Notes under the pieces: model-generated
What the model was told of the DNA's origin: nothing
What the model saw: the letters and a program-made list of their open reading frames with translations, nothing else
Database searches by the model: none
Translations under genes and position numbers: made by a program
From: Flavobacteriaceae bacterium
Lineage (GTDB): Bacteria; Bacteroidota; Bacteroidia; Flavobacteriales; Flavobacteriaceae
Length of the DNA stretch: 13,427 nucleotides
Assembly (NCBI GenBank): GCA_029245825.1
Contig: JAQWON010000111.1
Coordinates: 1 to 13,427 of the forward strand
Reading direction: 5' to 3'
Shown: in pieces, positions 6,558 to 13,427 of the stretch
Layout of the letters: each line of letters starts with the position of its first letter
How positions within the stretch are numbered: the stretch's first letter is position 1

Positions 6558-7136
6558 TTATTTATTCGCTACGTGATTTTCAATTTGCGCCTGCATTCCA
6601 CTAATATCCATCCAATCAGAGATGCCAGCAATTTTACCATCAGAATTAAATCCGAATAGCCCATAATACTTATTGAAAACTTTGGCTCCTGACTCAGTAT
6701 GAGTTCCTGACCAAGTGCCATAAATTCTCATTTGAACTGGGCTAGTTGTAGCCGTATTTTCCCCAGAAGAAAAATGTGATCCTGCCCAATATGCTGGTGC
6801 ATTTGGGTTAAGCAATCCTTCTCCTTCTGAAAAAGTAACATCATCAAATTGATCAAAATATTGTTGTAGTTGTGCTTTTAGGTCGTCATATCCAAGAAGC
6901 TTGTTTCCATTGTACCAAGCGGGACTCCACTTTAATGAATCAGCCATGGTACCCATTAGCATCTCAATATTTTCTTCTTTAAAAGCTTTCCGAAAGGTGT
7001 TATGAGTTCTTATTTGCTCTCTAAAAGCTCTTCTGTCTTCATCTGAAGGGCTAGCTGCTGAATTATTTGTTTGCATGTTATTGCAAGAGGTGAAAATTAA
7101 TCCAGTGATTGCAAATAGTACTATTAATTTTTTCAT
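6558..7136 (-). CDS. NTF2/SnoaL-like lipoprotein of unknown function
   Basis: A 192-residue product from the ATG at 7136. This start gives a lipoprotein signal with lipobox FTSC (Cys18); an in-frame ATG at 7193 lies upstream of the candidate promoter. A low-complexity linker (NNSAASPSDEDRR) is followed by a cone-shaped-fold pattern typical of SnoaL/NTF2 proteins: a helix with HNTFRKAFKEENIEMLMGTMADSL, then WSPAWYNGNKLLGYDDLKAQLQQYFDQFDDVTF, and late strands with YGTWSGTHTESGAKVFNKYYGLFGFNSDGKIAG followed by SDWMD. Members of this fold range from isomerases to binding proteins, and no catalytic set can be assigned. Probably monocistronic, with its own -7 element upstream and the shared terminator downstream. 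Confidence 0.85.
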   Translation of the reverse strand: MKKLIVLFAITGLIFTSCNNMQTNNSAASPSDEDRRAFREQIRTHNTFRKAFKEENIEMLMGTMADSLKWSPAWYNGNKLLGYDDLKAQLQQYFDQFDDVTFSEGEGLLNPNAPAYWAGSHFSSGENTATTSPVQMRIYGTWSGTHTESGAKVFNKYYGLFGFNSDGKIAGISDWMDISGMQAQIENHVANK

Positions 7137-7160
7137 CGTTAAATTTTTTTGGTTAGTACT

Positions 7161-7168
7161 CAAATTTA
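7161..7168 (-). promoter_or_regulatory. Candidate -7 element for the NTF2-like lipoprotein gene
   Basis: The minus strand reads TAAATTTG, an exact TAnnTTTG match, 24 bases upstream of the ATG at 7136, giving a leader of roughly 20 bases. A -33 TTTG is not clear. Confidence 0.5.
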
Positions 7169-7211
7169 CAATTTTATTTTTTTGCCATCCCATCAGTTTA
7201 TAATCTTTTAT

Positions 7212-7219
7212 TACATTTG
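7212..7219 (+). promoter_or_regulatory. Candidate -7 element reading toward the HTH/DUF11 unit
   Basis: TACATTTG matches TAnnTTTG exactly. A promoter here would give a leader of about 340 bases containing the phased repeats. A second match (7232-7239) lies just downstream; either, both or neither may be used. Confidence 0.3.
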
Positions 7220-7231
7220 CCTCCCTGAGTG

Positions 7232-7239
7232 TATTTTTG
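7232..7239 (+). promoter_or_regulatory. Second candidate -7 element reading toward the HTH/DUF11 unit
   Basis: TATTTTTG matches TAnnTTTG. The TTTG at 7216-7219 is too close (12 bases) to be a standard -33 element. The T-rich context makes chance matches common. Confidence 0.3.
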
Positions 7240-7286
7240 TTCTAAAAAACACACGTTTAGTTATTAACAACAACTCTAAAAAAATA

Positions 7287-7399
7287 CTTTTTTACTTCTT
7301 TTTTACTTCTTTTTTACTACTGCAACACTACTGCATTTTAGGCAAAACTCCTATTTAGTACTTTATAAACTCTTTTTTACTACTGTAATACTACTGCAT
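7287..7399 (+). repeat. 11-bp-phased direct repeats with T6 tracts
   Basis: Units start every 11 bases at 7287, 7298, 7309, 7320 and 7331: CTTTTTTACTT twice, CTTTTTTACTA, CTGCAACACTA, then CTGCATTTTAG. The second block repeats the pattern at 7372, 7383 and 7394: CTTTTTTACTA, CTGTAATACTA, CTGCATATGAA. The 28-base segments 7309-7336 and 7372-7399 are identical except for two C-to-T differences. T6 tracts spaced by about one helical turn should bend DNA, and a repeated CTnnnnnACTA unit could bind a regulator cooperatively. Confidence 0.75.
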
Positions 7400-7437
7400 A
7401 TGAATTAATGCAAAATTTAGCGAGACCATTATATTTA

Positions 7438-7454
7438 TTAACAATACATGTTAA
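7438..7454. promoter_or_regulatory. Small palindrome TTAACA-N5-TGTTAA
   Basis: TTAACA at 7438-7443 and TGTTAA at 7449-7454 are perfect inverted arms around ATACA, of the size and form of a dimeric repressor or activator site. It lies about 105 bp upstream of the HTH gene. The binding protein is unknown and the arms are AT-rich, so chance is possible. Confidence 0.3.
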
Positions 7455-7559
7455 TTAAAGGGCATGATTTGTTTACAACAAAAAACATAAAAGGAATTAC
7501 TTTTACAAGTACATAAAATAGACGTCGAATTTCTTTTCTTTTTTCACCTCATTTTTTGA

Positions 7560-7838
7560 GTGTGTAAAAAAAAAACTCGCTTGCTTAAAAACAGTTTTCA
7601 AGAAAAATTTATACTAACCTATCCGGATTTTAACAAGAAGTTACTTTCCCTACACCCGGATTTAACACCTTCTGAGTTAAAGATTTGTTTGTTTCTAAAA
7701 ATGAATTTTAACACTAACGAGATATGTATTTTGACTAACCAAAAGCTTAGAACAGTTGAAAACAAAAGGTATAGATTAAGAAAAAAACTGGGTCTTAAAC
7801 CAACCGAGAGTTTAACCAATTATATAATTCAGATTTAA
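7560..7838 (+). CDS. Stand-alone LuxR-type helix-turn-helix protein (possible remnant)
   Basis: A 92-residue product. Residues about 35-80 form a GerE/LuxR-type HTH: LTPSELKICLFLKMNFNTNE, then ICILTNQKLRTVENKRYRLRKKLGL, with the recognition helix around QKLRTVENKRYRLRKKL. The preceding SFQEKFILTYPDFNKKLLSLHPDL is the usual lead-in to this domain at the C-terminus of long Bacteroidota regulators that carry TPR repeats and a membrane segment. Here nothing precedes it: a TGA lies directly before the only possible start, GTG at 7560, and no ATG occurs before codon 48. So it is either a free-standing DNA-binding domain or the end of a lost larger regulator. It ends 15 bp before the giant DUF11 gene on the same strand and so may be co-transcribed with it and control it or the repeats upstream. 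Confidence 0.7.
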   Translation: MCKKKTRLLKNSFQEKFILTYPDFNKKLLSLHPDLTPSELKICLFLKMNFNTNEICILTNQKLRTVENKRYRLRKKLGLKPTESLTNYIIQI

Positions 7839-7853
7839 TGGTAATTGTTTTAA

Positions 7854-10800
7854 ATGAACAGTAAAGGCTACATAAAATATTTCTCTCTTAGAAACCTGAT
7901 AGGGTCAATGCTTCTTATGCTCTCTAGTTTCTCTGTTTTGTATAGCCAGCAGCCAGAAGTCGAGGTAACTGTTTTTTCTGATCTTACAGACACAGATGGA
8001 AACAATATTATCAGTGCAACAGATGTTACACTATTTACCATTAAAGTTAAAAACACAGGTAATATTTCACTAGGTAATGTGGCCTTGACATCTTCTTTCA
8101 CAGGAATTAATGGTGCTCCCATTATCCTTACCAACTCAATAACTTTTGTTTCTGCTTCTGCCTCATCGGCTAGCGGCACATTAGCAGTTGGTGAAACGGC
8201 AACATACATAGTCAGTTATACTTTTAACGCAACAAGTATTGGGTATGGGGGAATTCGGATGAACTTTAATGCAATCGCCAGTAGCCCGGGAAATTCAAAT
8301 AATGTTTCTGACACCAGTGATGACGGGAGTGATATAGATGGGAATATTATCAATGATCCAAACGTTATTACTGCTGCAGCATCTGTCACTTCAATGGATG
8401 CGACTAAAAGTTTTCAATCTCATGGCGATACCGATGGAGATGGAATTATAAGCGTTGGTGATGAAATCATTTATATCATTAAAGTTACAAATGATGGTTA
8501 TCAAAATCTTGGCATAATTATGCCTGATGATACTTTAGAGGATGGAGGGGGAAGAGCTTTGGCTCTCACAGCACCTTTTACCCCTCCAGGACCTATTTTC
8601 CAAAACTCTGATCAGGCAAGCATGTCTGATGCTGGACTGGGAAATGGAACAACAACAGGGACATTACTTGTCGGGGAAACAATTGAATACAGGGGGACAT
8701 ATACTCTTGACCAGCAATCAATTGATAGTGGCGTTTTAAATAACTGCCTAGATGTAACGGCAAGGGTTGTTGCAACAAATGCTCTAGTAACCGAGCGTGC
8801 AGATAATAACAATGATGGCGATGGTAACTCGACCAATGATTGCGTTCAAACCACTCTTACACAAGTTAAAACCATTGAAGTAACAAAAATTGCTGTCATT
8901 ACTGATTCTAACAGCAATGGAGGAACCCCTGATGTAGGAGATATTATAAACTATACAATTACTGTTGCAAACAGAGGGAATGTTACTATAAGTAGCGTTA
9001 CATTTGTTGAGAATTTTAAAGATGGTGCTGGCAATACTCTTTCTTTAACTACAGGACCTACTTACTCATCAGCTAATTATTCAGGAGCAGCTACTTCAAC
9101 AGCTGGGACTCTTTTAGTTGGAGAAACAGAAACTTATAATGCAACTTATCAGATTGCAGCAAGTGCGGCAAACACGGGAGCAGTATCAAACTCACTTACT
9201 GTTATAGCAAGTAGTCCAGGACAGAGCAATAATGTTTCTGATACTAGTGATGATGGCATTGATAATGATGGAGATACTACGGGTGATCCTACGGAGACCA
9301 ACGTTACAATAACAAAATCTTTAGACGCAACAAAAAGGGCTACCGTTATTGATAATGGAGATGGAGAAGTAGGTGCAGGTGATATTATCAGATATGATAT
9401 AACAGTTAGAAATGATGGCCAGATACAACTTTTCAACATTACTTTAACTGATAATTTGCGCGATGGAAGTGGTGGAAGTTTAAATTATGATAACAATCTT
9501 ATTCAAAACCTGTCTGTTTCAAATCCACTCCCTGCAGGAGGTGTCAATACATATGTAGCTTCTTATACCATTAAGACAGCAGATGTAGAAACGGCATTAA
9601 TATCCAACACCTTAACTGTAACTGGAAGTAGTCCTGGAAACACTAATGATGTCACTGATGTTAGTGATGATGGTATCGATAATGATGGGGATACTACGGG
9701 TGATCCTACCGTAACAGCTCTTACAGTTCAAACAGGACTTGAAGCTGTTAAAACAGGTGTCTTGGTTGACAATGGGGATGATCTTCCAGGAGCTGGAGAC
9801 ACAACTGTTTGGACAATTACTGTAAGAAATACAGGAAACATAACGGTTAATACTCTGACCATTAGTGATACATTTAAAAACGGTGCAAATACAGCTCTTT
9901 CTCTTGATTCTGGACCAACATTTGTAAGTTCATCCCTAGGTTCTTCATCTGGAACACTTCGAGCAGGAGAGGTTGCAACTTATACGGCAACCTATACCGT
10001 TGATGCAACAGATGTTAGCACCACTAAAGTTATTAACCAAGCCATTGTTAGCGCCGTGGGTGTTGACTCTGCGTCCACAGCAGTTACTGATACCAGTGAT
10101 AATGGATATGATTATGATGGAGACACTACAGGTGACCCAACGGAGGTTTATTTAAATTATCAAGGGAAGCTAGAGGTTATAAAAACTGTTTCAGTTAATC
10201 AAGCTGATGCGACAAAGTATCAGGTAGGTGATGTGGCAACTTATAATATTACTGTTCAAAACACAGGGAATGTTAGCCTTACCAATGTCTCTTTAAATGA
10301 TCAGCTCTCAGGTGCATCAGGAGAAATCTTAACTCTAGACAGTGGTCCAACATTTCAAAGCTCCTCAAAGGGAACAGCTGTGGGAGGATTGTTGGTAGGA
10401 GAAATAGCAACCTATACTGCAACCTTTACGATAAATCAGGCTGCTGTAGACTATGGTGGGTTTAACAATGCAATTACTGGTTCTGGTAGAGATCCTGCAA
10501 ATACTCTGATAACAGATCAGAGTGATGAAGGGAATCCTTCCAATGGTTTTGATGATCCAACACCAGTAGTGATCCCACCAGAACCAAGCATACTGGCACA
10601 AAAAATCTCAGTCTACACAGACAATGATAGCAGCACTACTCTCAGTCTTGGAGATACGATAAATTATACCATAACAGTTTCAAATACTGGAAATGTTACC
10701 CTTGGTCGGACAGGTGGAGTTAGTGGTACTTTTGTTATGACAGATACTTTCTTATCTCTAAGTGGAGTTAATACACCAACGCTTAGTTCAGGACCAACTT

Positions 10801-13427
10801 TTGCAGGTGCAAATCTAGGATCTGCTTATGGGTTTTTAAAACCAGGTGAGATGGCAACATTTAATGCGACATACATTGTTACCCAAGACATTGTAAATGC
10901 TGGAGGAGTATCAAACCAAGTTTCAGTAACAGCCATAACACCCGGTGGATCATATGTTAGTGATATTAGTGATGATGGGATTAGTGCTGATGGTGAATTA
11001 TTTGATGATCCAACAATTAATGGAATTTTACCAGACCCATCAATTACAATTACTAAATCTCAGACAATAACAGACAATGGCAATGAAGTAAATGATGCCG
11101 GAGATAATATTGTTTACACCATAACCATTTCAAATACCGGAAATGTTGATTTGACATCAGTAGTTGTAAGTGATAGTTTAATTGGTCTAGCTGCTTCTAC
11201 AAGCATTACATTAACTACCTCACTAACGTTTGTTAGCGCAACAAAAGGATCTAACTCCAACATTCTTAAAGTTGGTGAGATGGCTACCTATACTGCAGCT
11301 TATTTAGTAAACCAAACAGCGGTTGATGAAAACGGAGTTCGAAATACAGCTAGCGTGAGTGCTATTTCTACTGCAGGATCTGGATCAAGCACTACTGTTA
11401 GCGGAACTTCAAATTCTGTAGACTTTTCCATAACAGCAGATCCTTCCATTGATGTTACTAAAACAGCTTCTGTTACTGACAACAACGGTGATGGTGAGAC
11501 CGGTCTCGGAGATACGATCATTTATACCATTACCATTACCAATACTGGGGTACAGACATTAAAAGGATTTAACCTTACCGATACACTAACCGATGCTGAT
11601 GGTAATGCTTTATCACTTACTACATCGCTTACTTCATCCGATCTAATGAATTTATCTCCGGGAGCATCTAAAACATATTCAACGACATATGTTATTGAGC
11701 AATCTGCACTAGATAATGGAGGTGTAAAAAACAGTGTTTTAGTTGTTGCCAGTAATTTAAACGCTACTAAGTTTACTAATGACGTCAGTGATGATGGGGA
11801 TGATAGTGATGGTAACACGGTAGATGATACAACAGATGTTTTAATCACGGCGGATCCATCAATTGAAGTAACTAAAACTTTTACAAACAATGATGCCGAT
11901 GGTAATAATCTCATCTCAGTTGGAGATACGCTCACTTATACCATAAAGGTTGAAAATACAGGGAATATTACCCTAAGATCAATATATCTAGAGGATACAT
12001 TTACTGATTTTGATAGCAATACAGTAACTCCAACAATAGCTCCTCCCGCTTGGGTCTCTTCTTCTGCGGGTTCAGCAGTGAGAACACTCATCTCAGGAGA
12101 AATTGCAACATATACTACTAGCTATACCATTTTGAGTGGTGATGTTGCCAGTGGCGGTATAAAAAATACGGTGACGGCAAAAAGTTATCATTATCCTGAA
12201 GGGAATCCAGTGGTCCTTACCCAAGATGTTAGTGATGATGGCGATGATACCGACGGAAACACGACTAATGATCCTACTCTTGCCTATATAGGACAGTTAC
12301 CTGCAATGGAGGTAACAAAAACTGCTTCTATGACAGACAATGGGGCATCGGGATCTAGCGTGGGCGATGTGGTGCATTTCTTTATTTCTGTTAAAAATAC
12401 TGGTCCAGATATTTTAAATAATTTAACTTTTGTAGACACATTAAAAGATGCTAGGAATACAACAAAGGCTCTTACCACCTCAGTAACTTTTGTCTCTGCA
12501 ACCACTAGCTCTACATCGAGTACCATTCAGGTAGGGGGAACAGTTTCTTTCACAACAACATTTAATATAGACCAAGGATCTATAGACTCTGGAGGGCTGA
12601 ATAACACCATTACCTTTGAGGGGAATTCAGCTAGAAATCCAGTTACTTCAGAAAAAGACGTTAAAGACATTAGTGATGATGGAGATGATACCGACGGGAA
12701 CACGACCGATGATCCTACTTTTGTTCTTCTTGGAACAGACACCGACAATGACGGCAAACCTGATACTACTGATATAGATGATGACAATGATGGTATTTTA
12801 GATCGAGATGAGAAGTGTCTGACTTATGTTTTAGACGGACAATCCTTTGAAAGCTATTGGAAACCTGGAGCACCGGTAAATCCATCTGAAGCATCCTTGC
12901 TGCCGCGACCAAATACTACTACTGCACCACCTTTTAGTGCTGTTGATGGAAATGGTGAGGTATGGGATGCAGCATTTGTTAATGGGGTCAATTGGACCCC
13001 ACAGCAAGGAACTTATTTTGTTGAACTTCTTCAAAATGCTGGCGCTAACAACAGGTCGTGGTGGCCTGAGAATCAGGCGCTATCGACTGTAGTCACAACC
13101 GCGTTTGACAGAATTATGGTTGAACAAGATGTTTACCCTTCCTCTACTTACTCCATAACTTTTTATCATAAAGACGGGGGAAGACAATCAGCTAGTCATG
13201 GAAACGGAGGATCTACTCTTGTTCAAATTCAGTCTTTTCAAACTAATTGGCAAATAGACCAACTAACAGAAACGCCTAGTAGTTGGACTGCCCAGACAGT
13301 GACCTTTACAACAGATGAGAATACAACAAGCATTGCCATCTTATTCTCTCCTTTCTCTGCTAGTAATGTTTCCATTCAGCTTGACGGGATAATTATGGGA
13401 TCTGTAACCCCATGTATTAATGATATT
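7854..13427 (+). CDS. Giant secreted DUF11-repeat surface protein (3' end outside window)
   Basis: From the ATG at 7854 the frame is open for 1858 codons to the window edge with no stop. Residues 1 to about 31 form a signal peptide (hydrophobic LIGSMLLMLSSFSVLYS before QQPEV). Eleven DUF11 modules of about 140 residues follow (residues about 35-1622), each with the pattern xVTK-tDN-GD-ITYTITVxNTGNVxL ... GExATYTATYxI ... and each of most modules closing with SDDGxDxDGxTxxDPT. Module 2 has a cysteine pair (Cys298, Cys330) that could form a disulfide. Residues 1629-1653 (DTDNDGKPDTTDIDDDNDGI then LDRDE) are a thrombospondin type-3-like calcium motif. From Cys1655 begins a beta-rich domain (DGQSFESYW ... 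YFVELLQNAG ... YSITFYHKDGG ... TLVQIQSFQTNWQID ... SIQLDGIIMG) resembling a carbohydrate-binding jelly roll; its family is not certain. DUF11 proteins of Bacteroidota are usually surface adhesins exported by the type IX system, but the sorting domain, if any, is beyond the window. Confidence 0.92.
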   Translation, partial: MNSKGYIKYFSLRNLIGSMLLMLSSFSVLYSQQPEVEVTVFSDLTDTDGNNIISATDVTLFTIKVKNTGNISLGNVALTSSFTGINGAPIILTNSITFVSASASSASGTLAVGETATYIVSYTFNATSIGYGGIRMNFNAIASSPGNSNNVSDTSDDGSDIDGNIINDPNVITAAASVTSMDATKSFQSHGDTDGDGIISVGDEIIYIIKVTNDGYQNLGIIMPDDTLEDGGGRALALTAPFTPPGPIFQNSDQASMSDAGLGNGTTTGTLLVGETIEYRGTYTLDQQSIDSGVLNNCLDVTARVVATNALVTERADNNNDGDGNSTNDCVQTTLTQVKTIEVTKIAVITDSNSNGGTPDVGDIINYTITVANRGNVTISSVTFVENFKDGAGNTLSLTTGPTYSSANYSGAATSTAGTLLVGETETYNATYQIAASAANTGAVSNSLTVIASSPGQSNNVSDTSDDGIDNDGDTTGDPTETNVTITKSLDATKRATVIDNGDGEVGAGDIIRYDITVRNDGQIQLFNITLTDNLRDGSGGSLNYDNNLIQNLSVSNPLPAGGVNTYVASYTIKTADVETALISNTLTVTGSSPGNTNDVTDVSDDGIDNDGDTTGDPTVTALTVQTGLEAVKTGVLVDNGDDLPGAGDTTVWTITVRNTGNITVNTLTISDTFKNGANTALSLDSGPTFVSSSLGSSSGTLRAGEVATYTATYTVDATDVSTTKVINQAIVSAVGVDSASTAVTDTSDNGYDYDGDTTGDPTEVYLNYQGKLEVIKTVSVNQADATKYQVGDVATYNITVQNTGNVSLTNVSLNDQLSGASGEILTLDSGPTFQSSSKGTAVGGLLVGEIATYTATFTINQAAVDYGGFNNAITGSGRDPANTLITDQSDEGNPSNGFDDPTPVVIPPEPSILAQKISVYTDNDSSTTLSLGDTINYTITVSNTGNVTLGRTGGVSGTFVMTDTFLSLSGVNTPTLSSGPTFAGANLGSAYGFLKPGEMATFNATYIVTQDIVNAGGVSNQVSVTAITPGGSYVSDISDDGISADGELFDDPTINGILPDPSITITKSQTITDNGNEVNDAGDNIVYTITISNTGNVDLTSVVVSDSLIGLAASTSITLTTSLTFVSATKGSNSNILKVGEMATYTAAYLVNQTAVDENGVRNTASVSAISTAGSGSSTTVSGTSNSVDFSITADPSIDVTKTASVTDNNGDGETGLGDTIIYTITITNTGVQTLKGFNLTDTLTDADGNALSLTTSLTSSDLMNLSPGASKTYSTTYVIEQSALDNGGVKNSVLVVASNLNATKFTNDVSDDGDDSDGNTVDDTTDVLITADPSIEVTKTFTNNDADGNNLISVGDTLTYTIKVENTGNITLRSIYLEDTFTDFDSNTVTPTIAPPAWVSSSAGSAVRTLISGEIATYTTSYTILSGDVASGGIKNTVTAKSYHYPEGNPVVLTQDVSDDGDDTDGNTTNDPTLAYIGQLPAMEVTKTASMTDNGASGSSVGDVVHFFISVKNTGPDILNNLTFVDTLKDARNTTKALTTSVTFVSATTSSTSSTIQVGGTVSFTTTFNIDQGSIDSGGLNNTITFEGNSARNPVTSEKDVKDISDDGDDTDGNTTDDPTFVLLGTDTDNDGKPDTTDIDDDNDGILDRDEKCLTYVLDGQSFESYWKPGAPVNPSEASLLPRPNTTTAPPFSAVDGNGEVWDAAFVNGVNWTPQQGTYFVELLQNAGANNRSWWPENQALSTVVTTAFDRIMVEQDVYPSSTYSITFYHKDGGRQSASHGNGGSTLVQIQSFQTNWQIDQLTETPSSWTAQTVTFTTDENTTSIAILFSPFSASNVSIQLDGIIMGSVTPCINDI
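7956..12720 (+). repeat. Eleven tandem DUF11 coding repeats (about 410-500 bp each)
   Basis: Module ends, judged by the Asp-rich linker, fall near 8363, 8850, 9294, 9708, 10140, 10560, 11018, 11436, 11830, 12277 and 12720. The modules are diverged overall, but the linkers are nearly identical in DNA: 9240-9292 against 9658-9709 (identical GATACTACGGGTGATCCTAC ends), and 12225-12278 against 12666-12719. Module 8 lacks the canonical SDDG linker, and modules 6 and 7 have variants (SDEGNPSNGFDDPT, SDDGISADGELFDDPT). This suggests recent duplication or gene conversion centred on the linkers. Confidence 0.85.

Larger units (their letters stand above)
7137..7559. other. Gene-free regulatory stretch between the lipoprotein and the HTH/DUF11 unit
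   Basis: This 423-bp stretch holds no convincing gene; the only longer open frame (plus, 7149-7358) has a low-complexity Phe/Leu/Tyr product matching nothing recognisable. It contains -7 elements in both directions (7161-7168 minus; 7212-7219 and 7232-7239 plus), phased 11-bp repeats (7287-7399) and a palindrome (7438-7454). From 7455 to 7559 only AT-rich sequence is seen. Confidence 0.6.

Noticed and set aside
7149..7358. Plus-strand 69-codon open frame between the lipoprotein and the HTH gene
   Set aside because: Low-complexity Phe/Tyr/Leu product produced by T-rich DNA; it overlaps the candidate promoters and phased repeats and part of the opposite gene's leader.
7309..7399. Two 28-bp repeats separated by 35 bp, resembling one CRISPR repeat-spacer unit
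   Set aside because: Only two copies, two mismatches, an internal 11-bp periodicity that continues outside the 28 bp, and no cas genes nearby.
7868..13034. Many minus-strand open frames (and a few plus-strand ones) of 60-137 codons inside the DUF11 gene
   Set aside because: Their products are Ser/Val/Pro-rich antisense images of the Thr/Asn/Asp-rich repeats, recur at equivalent places in each module, and the sense frame is continuously open.

Overview
The window looks like chromosomal DNA from an AT-rich, probably marine member of the Bacteroidota (Flavobacteriia type). The evidence is a TonB-dependent receptor, many short lipoprotein signals, no obvious Shine-Dalgarno sites, several matches to the Bacteroidota -7 promoter element TAnnTTTG, a LuxR-type helix-turn-helix C-terminus typical of the phylum, and a giant DUF11-repeat surface protein. 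No tRNA, rRNA, transposase or CRISPR array is visible.

Layout. (1) 1-2193, minus strand: an M28 zinc aminopeptidase lipoprotein with a C-terminal PDZ domain, then the N-terminal 278 residues of a TonB-dependent receptor that runs off the left edge. A 13-bp perfect inverted repeat separates them, and the receptor's signal peptide is out of frame at a nine-T tract. (2) 2235-3293, plus strand, divergent from the peptidase: a PD40/TolB-like beta-propeller lipoprotein cut by an in-frame TAA 40 codons before the family's usual C-terminus. (3) 3294-3488: an intergenic stretch with three hairpins, the last a good intrinsic terminator. (4) 3489-5539: a secreted arylsulfatase and a very small formylglycine-generating-enzyme-like lipoprotein, convergent with 2 bp between their stop codons; the second plausibly activates the first. 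(5) 5620-6483: acyl-CoA thioesterase II (TesB). A strong bidirectional terminator separates it from a convergent NTF2/SnoaL-like lipoprotein (6558-7136).

(6) 7137-7559: a gene-free regulatory stretch with divergent -7 elements, 11-bp-phased direct repeats with T6 tracts, and a small palindrome. (7) 7560-13427: a 92-residue stand-alone LuxR-type HTH protein with a GTG start, followed 15 bp later by an open reading frame of at least 1858 codons with no stop before the right edge. It encodes a signal peptide, eleven DUF11 modules of about 140 residues joined by Asp/Gly-rich DxDG linkers, a thrombospondin type-3-like calcium motif, and the start of a beta-rich domain.

Two genes (receptor and PD40 protein) carry a single-base disruption. 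These could be sequencing errors, phase variation or real decay, and sequence alone cannot decide. The strongest candidates for something new are the minimal FGE next to its likely sulfatase substrate, and the phased-repeat / orphan HTH / giant DUF11 protein unit.
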